This document shows positions 1-7,407 of a stretch of 64,000 nt of DNA, in pieces. The notes beneath the pieces were generated by a model that saw nothing but the letters and a program-made list of their open reading frames with translations, did not search any database and was not told where the DNA came from. Numbering within the stretch: the first letter of the stretch is position 1; each line of letters opens with the position of its first letter. The position numbers were made by a program, and so were the translations under genes. Source of the DNA: Galactobacter sp052108535 (lineage in GTDB: Bacteria; Actinomycetota; Actinomycetes; Actinomycetales; Micrococcaceae). Location of the stretch: contig JBQDZM010000012.1 of assembly GCA_052108535.1 (NCBI GenBank), positions 12,381 through 76,380 of the forward strand. The letters run 5' to 3'.

Positions 1-111
1 GGCGTAGAAGCCGGCCACCAGCACGGCGAAGAAGATCACGAACGTGATGATGTTGGAGACGAGGTGCCCCTCGCCGGAGTGGTTGCGATTCTTGCCGTCA
101 CCTGAGTACAC
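1..111 (-). CDS. Small membrane protein, N-terminal fragment
   Basis: The gene runs off the left edge of the window, so only the first 37 codons are visible. It starts with GTG at 111, preceded by GAGGAG at a normal distance. The visible protein is a hydrophilic stretch of about 17 residues (MYSGDGKNRNHSGEGHLVSN) followed by a run of hydrophobic residues (IITFVIFFAVLVAGFYA) that looks like one membrane helix with a cytoplasmic N-terminus. It lies upstream of deoC in the same direction, but the intervening sequence shows no obvious coupling. I do not recognise the family and assign no function. Confidence 0.6.
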   Translation of the reverse strand, partial: MYSGDGKNRNHSGEGHLVSNIITFVIFFAVLVAGFYA

Positions 112-192
112 GGTATTTCTCCTCTAAAGCTGTCTTCCCCGAGGCAACCGGCCGATGTGGCAGGTGCGTCCCAGGTCAAGTGATGATGGGTG

Positions 193-894
193 TCAGTAGG
201 ACGCGCTCGAAGTTCCACCCTCAACAATAGCAATCCCTGAGCTCGCCCCGATACGCGTGGCGCCCGCCGCGACCATCGCGAGAGCATCCTCACGGCTGCG
301 CACACCACCGGAGGCCTTCACCCCCAGGTCCGGACCGACGGTGGCGCGCATCAAGGCCACGTCGTCCACGTTGGCGCCGGGGCCGTTGAAACCGGTAGAC
401 GTCTTCACGAAGTCCGCCCCGGCCTCCACGGAGGCCTCGCAGGCCAACACCTTGGCGTCGTGGTCAAGCAGGCAGGTTTCGATAATCACCTTCAGCAGCT
501 TGTCCTTGGCATGAGCCACCTCGGCCACGGCACGGATGTCCCGCACCAGCGCCTCGCGATCACCGGCACGAGCCGCAGCGATGTCGATGACCATGTCCAA
601 CTCATCGGCACCGTCATCGGCGGCCTTGGTGGCCTCGAAGACCTTCGTTGCGGTGGTGCCTGCACCCAGCGGGAAGCCGATCACCGTGCACGTCTTGGAC
701 GCGGAATCCTTCAGCGTCTCGGCCGCGGTGGTGACCCACACGGGGTTCACGCACACGGACGCAAAACCATAGCGATCAGCCTCGGCGCAGAGGTTCAGGA
801 TCTGCTCGCGCGACGCCTCGGGCTTGAGCAGGGTGTGGTCGATGTAGCCGGCCAGGTCGGCGGGCGAGGCGGGCGAAGCGGGGGAGGACGTCAC
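193..894 (-). CDS. deoC: Deoxyribose-phosphate aldolase
   Basis: DERA cleaves 2-deoxyribose-5-phosphate to glyceraldehyde-3-phosphate and acetaldehyde, the last step of deoxynucleoside catabolism. The 233-residue protein is a full-length class I aldolase TIM barrel. The Schiff-base lysine is K164 in DFVKTSTGF, the second catalytic lysine is K193 in GVKASGGVR, and the proton-relay aspartate lies in ELDMVID (D100). The start is GTG at 894, preceded by AAGGAA with six bases of spacing; the first 11 residues are a Ser/Ala/Pro-rich tail. The next gene upstream on the same strand is the phospho-sugar mutase, 40 bp away, so the two are probably co-transcribed and fit one pathway with punA. Confidence 0.96.
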   Translation of the reverse strand: MTSSPASPASPADLAGYIDHTLLKPEASREQILNLCAEADRYGFASVCVNPVWVTTAAETLKDSASKTCTVIGFPLGAGTTATKVFEATKAADDGADELDMVIDIAAARAGDREALVRDIRAVAEVAHAKDKLLKVIIETCLLDHDAKVLACEASVEAGADFVKTSTGFNGPGANVDDVALMRATVGPDLGVKASGGVRSREDALAMVAAGATRIGASSGIAIVEGGTSSASY

Positions 895-934
895 AATTAG
901 TTCCTTAGGCGCTCAAAGGTGGATAGAAAAACGC

Positions 935-2671
935 TCAGAGGCCCATCGCGGTGGCGAGGTCCGCCTTGATGGCGGCGATCTTCGCGGCAGCGGCGGTTCG
1001 GGCTCGCCCCAGATCGGCGGCGCCAGCCACGGGTTCGATCACCTCGAGGTAGGACTTCAGCTTCGGTTCGGTGCCAGACGGCCGCACGATCACGCGGGTG
1101 TTGTCCGCCAACATGATCCGCAGGCCGGGTGTGGGCGGCAACCCATCAACACCGTGGCCCATGTCCTCAGCGGCCACCACGGACGAGCCACCCAAGGCAG
1201 AGGGTGTTGAGGACAGCAACCGACCCAACAGCACGTCGCGCTCAGACAACTCCGAGACCCGGATGGACACCTGTTCGGTCAGGTACACGCCGTCCCGCAC
1301 CGCTGCGGCATCCAGCGCCTCCTGAACCGAGGATCCCCGGTCCTTCAGACCCTGGGCCAGCTCGGCCAGCACCAGCGTCGCGGAGATCCCGTCCTTGTCA
1401 TGCGTCAGCTCCGGCGCCACGCAATAACCCAGCGCCTCCTCGTAACCGAACACGAGGCCGGGAACGCGGGCGATCCACTTGAAGCCGGTGAGTGTGGCGT
1501 GGTGCTCCACGCCGCGCGCGGCGCACAGCGCCGACAACTGGCGGGAGGAAACAATGGAATTGGCGAGGACCGGGTTCGTCACGCCGTCGGCCACCGCACG
1601 ATCCAGCACATGCTCACCCAAGAGGACACCCACCTCGTCGCCCCTGAGCTGCCGCCACCCGTCCGGCGTGGGAATCGCGGCGGAGCAGCGGTCGGCGTCG
1701 GGATCGTTGGCGACCACCAAATCCGCATCGACGCGCTCGGCCAGCGCGACCGCCAGATCGATGGCGCCCTTCTCCTCAGGGTTGGGGAATTCCACCGTGG
1801 GGAAGTCCGGATCGGGCTGCTCCTGCTCCTGAACCACATGCACATCCGCGTACCCGGCCTGAGCCAGCACCGCCGCCAGCGTGTGCCCACCCACGCCATG
1901 CATGGCCGTGGTCACCAATCGCAGGTCGCGCGCAGGCGCGCTCGCATCCGGCCTCGGAGAAAGCCCGACGACGTCACTCACGTACCGCTGTTCGACGTCG
2001 CCTTCCGCGCCCGCCGCTGGCAGGACGGTCCAACCGTCCTGCGCCAGGGCGATCTCCTCGAACGGCTCGTCCCACCGGATAGCCTGGGCGATTTCCGTGT
2101 CCACTGGAGGCACGATCTGTGCGCCGCGGCCGTCGCCCGGCTCGATGTGCCCACCGACATACACCTTGTACCCGTTGTCCCATTTGGGATTGTGGGAGGC
2201 CGTGACCATGACTCCGGCGTCGGCGTCCAGGGCGCGCACGGCCCACGACAGCACCGGGGTGGGCAGAGCCTCCGGCATCAGCAGGGTCTCGAAACCGGCG
2301 GCCGTGAAGACGCGCGCGGAGTCCACGGCGAAGTCGTGGCTGCGGTAGCGGGCGTCGTGCCCAATCACCACGCGCGGGGTCCACTCACCTGCCGATTTGG
2401 TCGCGAGGAAGCGGGCGATACCCGCCGCCGCCCTGCGGACCACAGCGATGTTCATGCGGGACTCGCCGGCCTCGATGCGGGCGCGCAGCCCGGCGGTGCC
2501 GAAGGTCAGCGGGCCATCGAAGCGGGAGGCCAGATCCGCCAGCGCACCGTCCTCACCGCGTTCCACCTGCGCCAAGAGATCCCGCAGTTCGGCCTGAGTG
2601 GCCGGATCCGGGTCTGCCGCGGCCCAGGCATTAGCTCGGGTGATCAAAGCGGCTGCGTCCTGCTGACTCAT
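935..2671 (-). CDS. Phospho-sugar mutase (phosphoglucomutase/phosphomannomutase family)
   Basis: This is an alpha-D-phosphohexomutase superfamily enzyme of 578 residues, the normal length for the PgcA/PGM2-like branch. It shows the phosphoserine loop TASHNP (S159), the magnesium loop DPDADR, the sugar-binding loop GYEEALGY and the phosphate-binding motif RPSGTEPK near the C-terminus. Members of this branch interconvert hexose or pentose 1- and 5/6-phosphates. Its position between punA and deoC suggests it works as a phosphopentomutase (deoxyribose-1-P to deoxyribose-5-P); this is inferred from context only, and phosphoglucomutase or phosphomannomutase activity is equally compatible with the motifs. 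It starts at ATG 2671 after an AGGGAGG-like site. Confidence 0.92.
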   Translation of the reverse strand: MSQQDAAALITRANAWAAADPDPATQAELRDLLAQVERGEDGALADLASRFDGPLTFGTAGLRARIEAGESRMNIAVVRRAAAGIARFLATKSAGEWTPRVVIGHDARYRSHDFAVDSARVFTAAGFETLLMPEALPTPVLSWAVRALDADAGVMVTASHNPKWDNGYKVYVGGHIEPGDGRGAQIVPPVDTEIAQAIRWDEPFEEIALAQDGWTVLPAAGAEGDVEQRYVSDVVGLSPRPDASAPARDLRLVTTAMHGVGGHTLAAVLAQAGYADVHVVQEQEQPDPDFPTVEFPNPEEKGAIDLAVALAERVDADLVVANDPDADRCSAAIPTPDGWRQLRGDEVGVLLGEHVLDRAVADGVTNPVLANSIVSSRQLSALCAARGVEHHATLTGFKWIARVPGLVFGYEEALGYCVAPELTHDKDGISATLVLAELAQGLKDRGSSVQEALDAAAVRDGVYLTEQVSIRVSELSERDVLLGRLLSSTPSALGGSSVVAAEDMGHGVDGLPPTPGLRIMLADNTRVIVRPSGTEPKLKSYLEVIEPVAGAADLGRARTAAAAKIAAIKADLATAMGL

Positions 2672-2766
2672 GTGGGGTCCTCCCTGAATTCCTGAATTGA
2701 GGAGACGATGGGGGTACGTGCGGTTGGGCGCCGTGCTCAGCGAACAAGTTCAGCGCCGCGCAGACA

Positions 2767-3594
2767 TCAGAGTTTGGCGACGATCTCGGCCAACAACCGA
2801 GAGATGCGCGGGCCGGCCTGCTGGCCGGCCTCGATCACCTCGGCGTGGCTCAGCGGCACGGGGGAGATGCCTGCGGCCAGGTTGGTGACCAGCGAGATGC
2901 CCAGCACTTCGAGGCCCGCGTGACGGGCGGCGATGGCCTCCAATGCGGTGGACATGCCCACCAGGTCCGCGCCCAGAGTCTTGGCCATCTGTACTTCGGC
3001 CGGGGTCTCGTAGTGGGGACCGGGGAACTGGGCGTACACGCCGTCGGGCAGCGAAGCGTCGACGGAGCGCGCGATGTCGCGAAGCCGCGACGAGTAGAGG
3101 TCCGTGAGATCCACGAACGTGGCGCCCTCCAAGGAGGAGGCGCCGGTCAGGTTCAGGTGGTCGCTGATGAGGACGGGAGATCCTGGGCCGTACTCCTCAC
3201 GCAGGCCACCACATCCGTTGGTCAGCACCACGGTCTCGCAGCCTGCAGCGGCGGCCGTGCGGACGCCGTGGGCTACGGCGCGCACGCCTCGCCCCTCGTA
3301 GTAATGGGTGCGGGCGGCGATGACGAGCGCGCGCTTACCCTCATGCGTCAGGATGGAGCGGATGGTGCCGGGGTGGCCCACCACGGCCGGGGCGTGGAAG
3401 CCCGGCAGCTGATCGGCGGGAAGGGTGTGGGTCGTCTCACCGATCAACTCGGCGGCCTCACCCCACCCGGAACCGAGCACCAGGGCGATGTCGTGTTTCT
3501 GCACGCCCGTGGCGCTAGCAATGGCTGCGGCGGACGCCTCGGCGTCGGCGAAGGGCTGGGGCATCTGGGCGGCTGCTGCGGCAAACTGACTCAC
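2767..3594 (-). CDS. punA: Purine nucleoside phosphorylase (trimeric type)
   Basis: It phosphorolyses purine (deoxy)nucleosides to the free base and (deoxy)ribose-1-phosphate. The 275-residue protein has the features of the low-molecular-mass trimeric class: GSGWGE phosphate loop, RTHYYEG, LTNGCGG, ISDHLNLTG, GPHYETPAE, GMST and TNLAAG. It heads the minus-strand group punA, mutase, deoC, separated from the mutase by about 95 bp, and it is divergent from the flavoprotein gene at 3657. The products feed the two downstream enzymes, and the freed base can be reclaimed by the phosphoribosyltransferase at 5085. Length and motifs are complete; nothing is odd. Confidence 0.95.
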   Translation of the reverse strand: MSQFAAAAAQMPQPFADAEASAAAIASATGVQKHDIALVLGSGWGEAAELIGETTHTLPADQLPGFHAPAVVGHPGTIRSILTHEGKRALVIAARTHYYEGRGVRAVAHGVRTAAAAGCETVVLTNGCGGLREEYGPGSPVLISDHLNLTGASSLEGATFVDLTDLYSSRLRDIARSVDASLPDGVYAQFPGPHYETPAEVQMAKTLGADLVGMSTALEAIAARHAGLEVLGISLVTNLAAGISPVPLSHAEVIEAGQQAGPRISRLLAEIVAKL

Positions 3595-3656
3595 GGGTAT
3601 GAGTTTAACGCCGCGGTGACACGAGTACCCATGTGGATACGGAACAATGGGGGAGC

Positions 3657-5063
3657 GTGAGTACCTCAGTGGATTTTTCTGCCCCCCGTCTCGTGATCCT
3701 GGGCGGCGGCCCGGGCGGCTATGAGGCCGCCATCGTCGCGGCCCACCTGGGCGCCAAGGTGACCCTCGTCGAAGAGCACGGGGTGGGCGGCTCCGCCGTG
3801 CTCACCGACGTGGTCCCCTCCAAGTCCCTGATCGGCTCAGCCGACTCGGTCCGCCGCGTGCTCGCATCCGGCGAACTCGGTGTGCGCCTGGTCAACGCCG
3901 ACGCCGGAGAAGCCCGCGTGGACTTGGGCTACATCAACCAGCGCCTCATGGACCTGGCCCACACCCAATCAGACGACACCCGCGCCTCCGTGGAACGCGC
4001 AGGCGTGAAGGTCCTGATCGGGCGCGGTCGCCTGCTCAGCCCCAACCGCGTCGAGGTCACCACCACCAACGGAGTCACCGAACTCCCCGCCGATGCCGTC
4101 CTGCTGGCCGTCGGCGCCCACCCCCGCACGCTGCCCACCGCCGTGCCGGACGGCGAACGCATCTTCACGTGGAAACAGCTCTACTCCATGACCGAACTGC
4201 CGGAACGGCTGATCGTCATCGGCTCCGGCGTCACCGGCGCCGAGTTCGCCTCCGCCTACAACCTGCTGGGCTCCAACGTCACCCTGGTGTCCTCCCGCGA
4301 CCGCGTGCTCCCCGGAGAGGACAAGGACGCAGCCGAACTGCTGGAGGGCGTGTTCCAGACCAACGGCGTGGAAGTAGTCTCCCGGGCCCGCGCCCAGGCG
4401 GTATCGAATACGGGCGACGGCGTGGTGGTCACCTTGGCAGACGGACGCACCATCGAAGGCAGCCACTGCCTTGTGGCCGTGGGCGCCATCCCCAACACTG
4501 CAGACATGGGGCTGGAAGCGGCCGGCGTCCGCCTGGCGGAGTCGGGACATATCATCACCGATGGCGTCTCCCGCACCACCGCCCCCAACATCTACGCAGC
4601 GGGCGACTGCACCGGCGTCTTCGCACTGGCCTCCGTCGCCGCGATGCAGGGCCGTATCGCGATCGCCCACCTGATGGGAGACACGGTGACACCGCTGAAG
4701 TTGCACGAGGTCTCCTCCAACATCTTCACCTCCCCGGAGATCGCCACCGTCGGCATCACCGAGGCCGCCGTCGAGGACGGTCGCTACCAGGCCGACATTC
4801 TCAAGCTGCCTTTGCCTTCCAACCCGCGCGCCAAGATGATGAACGTGCAGGCCGGCTTCGTGAAGATCTTGGCCCGCAAGGGTTCCGGCACCGTGATCGG
4901 GGGAGTGGTCGTGGCTCCGCGTTCCTCCGAACTGATCTACCCACTGGCCTTGGCGGTACACAAACGCCTGCACGTGGACGACCTCGCGGACACCTTCACC
5001 GTGTACCCGTCCCTGTCCGGATCCGTGTCCGAGGCAGCGCGTCGCCTGCACCAGCACGCCTGA
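3657..5063 (+). CDS. NAD(P)H-quinone dehydrogenase-type flavoprotein (LpdA/Rv3303c-like), lacking redox cysteines
   Basis: This is a pyridine nucleotide-disulfide oxidoreductase fold: an N-terminal FAD Rossmann motif (ILGGGPGGYEAA), a central NAD(P) motif (VIGSGVTGAEFAS), a second FAD segment (IYAAGDCTG) and a C-terminal dimerisation domain. The disulfide motif GGTCLNVGC of true lipoamide dehydrogenases is replaced by GGSAVLTDV, so both cysteines are missing, and the C-terminal His-Pro active-site motif reads VYPSLSG. That is the pattern of mycobacterial Rv3303c, known as a quinone reductase. GTG 3657 is preferred because it follows GGGGGAG; an in-frame GTG at 3633 would add eight residues. 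It is divergent from punA, as in related genera. Confidence 0.88.
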   Translation: MSTSVDFSAPRLVILGGGPGGYEAAIVAAHLGAKVTLVEEHGVGGSAVLTDVVPSKSLIGSADSVRRVLASGELGVRLVNADAGEARVDLGYINQRLMDLAHTQSDDTRASVERAGVKVLIGRGRLLSPNRVEVTTTNGVTELPADAVLLAVGAHPRTLPTAVPDGERIFTWKQLYSMTELPERLIVIGSGVTGAEFASAYNLLGSNVTLVSSRDRVLPGEDKDAAELLEGVFQTNGVEVVSRARAQAVSNTGDGVVVTLADGRTIEGSHCLVAVGAIPNTADMGLEAAGVRLAESGHIITDGVSRTTAPNIYAAGDCTGVFALASVAAMQGRIAIAHLMGDTVTPLKLHEVSSNIFTSPEIATVGITEAAVEDGRYQADILKLPLPSNPRAKMMNVQAGFVKILARKGSGTVIGGVVVAPRSSELIYPLALAVHKRLHVDDLADTFTVYPSLSGSVSEAARRLHQHA

Positions 5064-5071
5064 GCCCTGGT

Positions 5072-5077
5072 TAGGAT
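5072..5077 (+). promoter_or_regulatory. -10 box (TAGGAT), leaderless promoter
   Basis: TAGGAT ends seven bases before the ATG at 5085 and there is no Shine-Dalgarno in between, which places the transcription start at or next to the start codon. No clear -35 is seen. Confidence 0.5.
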
Positions 5078-5084
5078 TCTCCCC

Positions 5085-5588
5085 ATGGCTTATCACGCAG
5101 ACTCCAAGGACCTCGTCACGAAGGAGGTCCTGACCTGGGACCGCTTCGGCTCAGCCGGTCGCGAGCTGGCCCAGCAGATCGCCGACTCCGGCTACGTCCC
5201 CGACATCATCATCGCCGTGGCCCGTGGGGGGCTGCTGCCCGCCGGTCACCTCTCCTACGCGCTGGGGGTGAAGCTCTCCGACGCGATCAACGTGGAGTTT
5301 TACACCGACGTGCACAAGACCTTGCCGGACCCCGTGCTGTTGGAACCGCTCCTGGATTCCAACGCGATCAAGGGCAAGAAGCTGCTCGTCGTGGATGACG
5401 TGGCTGACTCCGGCCGCACGTTGAAGCTGGTGTTGGAGTTGTTGGAGGAGCAGGGTGCGGAGTGTCGTTCTGCGGTGATCTACGCTAAGCCGGTCTCGGT
5501 GATCGATCCGGACTATGTGTGGAAGCGCACGGATGAGTGGATTGTGTTCCCATGGTCGGATGAGGAACCGGTGACTCCTCAGCTCTGA
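5085..5588 (+). CDS. Phosphoribosyltransferase family protein
   Basis: This is a type I phosphoribosyltransferase of 167 residues. The PRPP-binding motif is LLVVDDVADSGRTL (about residues 99-112) with the two acidic residues typical of the family, and IIIAVARGGLLPAG near residue 40 is the PPi loop region. The C-terminal DEWIVFPW is typical of the xanthine/hypoxanthine-type or Gpt-like group that salvages purine bases using PRPP. Substrate cannot be settled from sequence. It lies 21 bp downstream of the flavoprotein gene but has its own leaderless promoter. Two hairpins follow it. Confidence 0.88.
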   Translation: MAYHADSKDLVTKEVLTWDRFGSAGRELAQQIADSGYVPDIIIAVARGGLLPAGHLSYALGVKLSDAINVEFYTDVHKTLPDPVLLEPLLDSNAIKGKKLLVVDDVADSGRTLKLVLELLEEQGAECRSAVIYAKPVSVIDPDYVWKRTDEWIVFPWSDEEPVTPQL

Positions 5589-5622
5589 TCGTCTCTGCGG
5601 CGGACATCCGTCGGTAGGAATG

Positions 5623-5670
5623 CACACGCGTCGGTGCGGATCACTGGATCCGTACCGACGCGTGTGTTTC
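5623..5670. terminator. Hairpin terminator after the phosphoribosyltransferase gene
   Basis: Two 20-base arms (left beginning CACACGCGTCGG, right ending CCGACGCGTGTG) pair with one G-T mismatch around a four-base loop and are followed by TTTC. It suits termination of the plus-strand gene ending at 5588. Confidence 0.7.
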
Positions 5671-5710
5671 TGCACCGGCGGATGGACCGGTGCATGCTGC
5701 TGGGTTAGGA

Positions 5711-5756
5711 ACGACGTAGGGGGCGGCTTCCGTACGGAAGCCGCCCCCTACGTCGT
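5711..5756. terminator. Perfect 46-bp palindrome, terminator of the MFS gene
   Basis: The sequence ACGACGTAGGGGGC... reads identically on both strands, with 23-base arms centred on CGTACG and no loop. It lies 14 bp beyond the stop codon of the minus-strand transporter, so it probably terminates that gene and may work in both directions. Confidence 0.75.
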
Positions 5757-5769
5757 CGGGCATGAGGGA

Positions 5770-7137
5770 TCAGATGGTGGTCATATCCCGGTTCTTGGTC
5801 TCCGGGGAGAAGAACAGCGCGGTGATGGTCAGCACAGCCGCAAAGGTCAGGTACAGGCCCACCATGTACACGCCCCACTTGTCCGTGAGGAACACGGCCA
5901 CGAACGGGGTCAGTGCAGCACCCAGGATGGAGGAGACGTTGTAGGCGATGCCGGAGCCCGTGTAGCGCACGTTGGTGGGGAAGAGCTCGGGCAGGATCGC
6001 GGACATGGAACCGAAGGTCAGACCCATCAGGGCCATGCCAACGGCCATGAAGCCAATGATCAGGCCGGTGTTGGCGTCGCCGCCGGTACCGACGCGGGAC
6101 GGATCCATGATGGAGAAGGACAAGCCGAACAGGGCGATCGCGGAGGTGATGACCAGCTGCGAGGAGCGGCGACCAAACTTGTCGGCGGCCCAACCGGAGA
6201 CCGGCACAAACAGGCCGAAGAGCACGATGGTGATCAGCTGGATCACCAAGAAGTCCTTGTACTGGATCTTCAGGGCGCCGGTGCCGTAGGACAGGATCCA
6301 CGTGGTCATCAGGTAGAAGAGCACGTACGTGGCCAGCATGATGAAGGTGCCCTGGATGATCTGCAGCCACGAGGTCTTGAAGACTTCCGCGATGGGGGCC
6401 TTGACCTTCTTGTCTTCCTTCACGGCCTGCTTGAAGACCGGGGTCTCCTCTAGTGCGAAACGCACCCACAGGCCGATAGCGACCATGATGATGGAGAACA
6501 GGAACGGCAGGCGCCAGCCCCACACCAGGAACTGGTGATCGGTGCCGTGCATCTGGGAATCGAAGTTGAACCAGTTGGTCAGCAGCAGCATGAAGCCGTT
6601 GGCCATCAGGAAGCCGAGGGGGGCGCCCAACTGCGGCCACATGCCGGCGAAGGCACGCTTCTTCTTGTCCGCGTATTCGGTGGCCAGCAGCGAAGCGCCG
6701 GACCACTCACCGCCCAGGCCCAAGCCCTGGCAGAAACGCATGATGGTCAGCATGGCCGGAGCCCAGAGGCCGATCTGATGGTACGTGGGCAGCAGGCCGA
6801 TGATGAAGGTCGCGATACCCATGGTCAGCAGCGCGCCGATCAGCGTGGCCTTGCGGCCCACTCGGTCGCCGTAGTGACCAAAGATCAGGGAGCCAACGGG
6901 GCGGGCCACGAAGGCGGCACCGAAGGTAGCCATGGACGCCAGCAGCGCCGTGTTGTCGCCGCCGTCGCCTGCGAAGAACAGGACCGGGAACACGGCGACT
7001 GCAGCGGTGGCGTAGATGTAGAAGTCGTAGAACTCAATGGTCGTCCCGATCAGGGACGCCAGGATGACCCGGGAGCGAGGAACCTTGACGGGCTCGCTCG
7101 GTGCGCCTTGCGGTGAGGCTGGGGCGGTGGTGGACAT
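5770..7137 (-). CDS. MFS transporter, metabolite:H+ symporter (MHS) subfamily
   Basis: The 455-residue protein has about twelve hydrophobic segments and the MHS hallmarks: IGTTIEFYDFYIY in the first helix, RPVGSLIFGHYGDRVGRK as the loop 2-3 signature, and RFCQGLGLGGEWSGA in helix 4. Characterised members (ProP, KgtP, ShiA, CitA) import proline/betaine, 2-oxoglutarate, shikimate or citrate with protons. The substrate here cannot be read from the sequence. It stands alone, with a palindromic terminator downstream and about 270 bp of repeat-containing spacer upstream. The start is ATG 7137; the first 20 residues are a Pro/Ala-rich cytoplasmic tail. Confidence 0.92.
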   Translation of the reverse strand: MSTTAPASPQGAPSEPVKVPRSRVILASLIGTTIEFYDFYIYATAAVAVFPVLFFAGDGGDNTALLASMATFGAAFVARPVGSLIFGHYGDRVGRKATLIGALLTMGIATFIIGLLPTYHQIGLWAPAMLTIMRFCQGLGLGGEWSGASLLATEYADKKKRAFAGMWPQLGAPLGFLMANGFMLLLTNWFNFDSQMHGTDHQFLVWGWRLPFLFSIIMVAIGLWVRFALEETPVFKQAVKEDKKVKAPIAEVFKTSWLQIIQGTFIMLATYVLFYLMTTWILSYGTGALKIQYKDFLVIQLITIVLFGLFVPVSGWAADKFGRRSSQLVITSAIALFGLSFSIMDPSRVGTGGDANTGLIIGFMAVGMALMGLTFGSMSAILPELFPTNVRYTGSGIAYNVSSILGAALTPFVAVFLTDKWGVYMVGLYLTFAAVLTITALFFSPETKNRDMTTI

Positions 7138-7285
7138 GGCTAAATAACCTCAGGGTTTGCGAAGTTGATGTGTTGTCTTCAAAAGTACGCCTGATGTCCG
7201 CACTGTGAGCGCATGGTCTCAATATGTGAGACGCTGAGATGGGAGTCACGCCGCTACGCCGTGCCGCTGGGGGCCCCGACGTTCG

Positions 7286-7333
7286 GTTTGGACACGAACC
7301 TGTCCAAACGAGCGCTCAAATGTCTAACGGAGG
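7286..7333. repeat. Dispersed repeat family R, copy 1 (partial)
   Basis: It contains a TTTGGACA/TGTCCAAA hairpin, then GAGCGCTCAAATGTCTAACGG. The same right-hand block recurs at 19962-20060 and 21139-21223. It lies between the MFS gene and accBC. Confidence 0.7.
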
Positions 7334-7342
7334 GGAATGCGC

Positions 7343-7380
7343 GACGGCGGGAGGCCACTTTGAGGTGGCCTCCCGCCGTC
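7343..7380. terminator. Terminator hairpin of accBC
   Basis: Sixteen-base perfect arms (GACGGCGGGAGGCCAC and its complement) enclose TTTGAG. It lies 28 bp beyond the accBC stop codon on the minus strand. The arms begin with the GACGGCGG block shared with repeat family P. Confidence 0.75.
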
Positions 7381-7407
7381 TGGCTGGGGGAGTGTTTGGC
7401 TGTGGGC

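Noticed and set aside
1400..2695. Long plus-strand open frame opposite the phospho-sugar mutase
   Set aside because: It is the antisense frame of a gene with clear catalytic motifs; composition is His/Arg/Gly-rich with no family resemblance. The same holds for the long antisense frames over the flavoprotein, ligA, the carboxylases, gatA-gatB and glyS.
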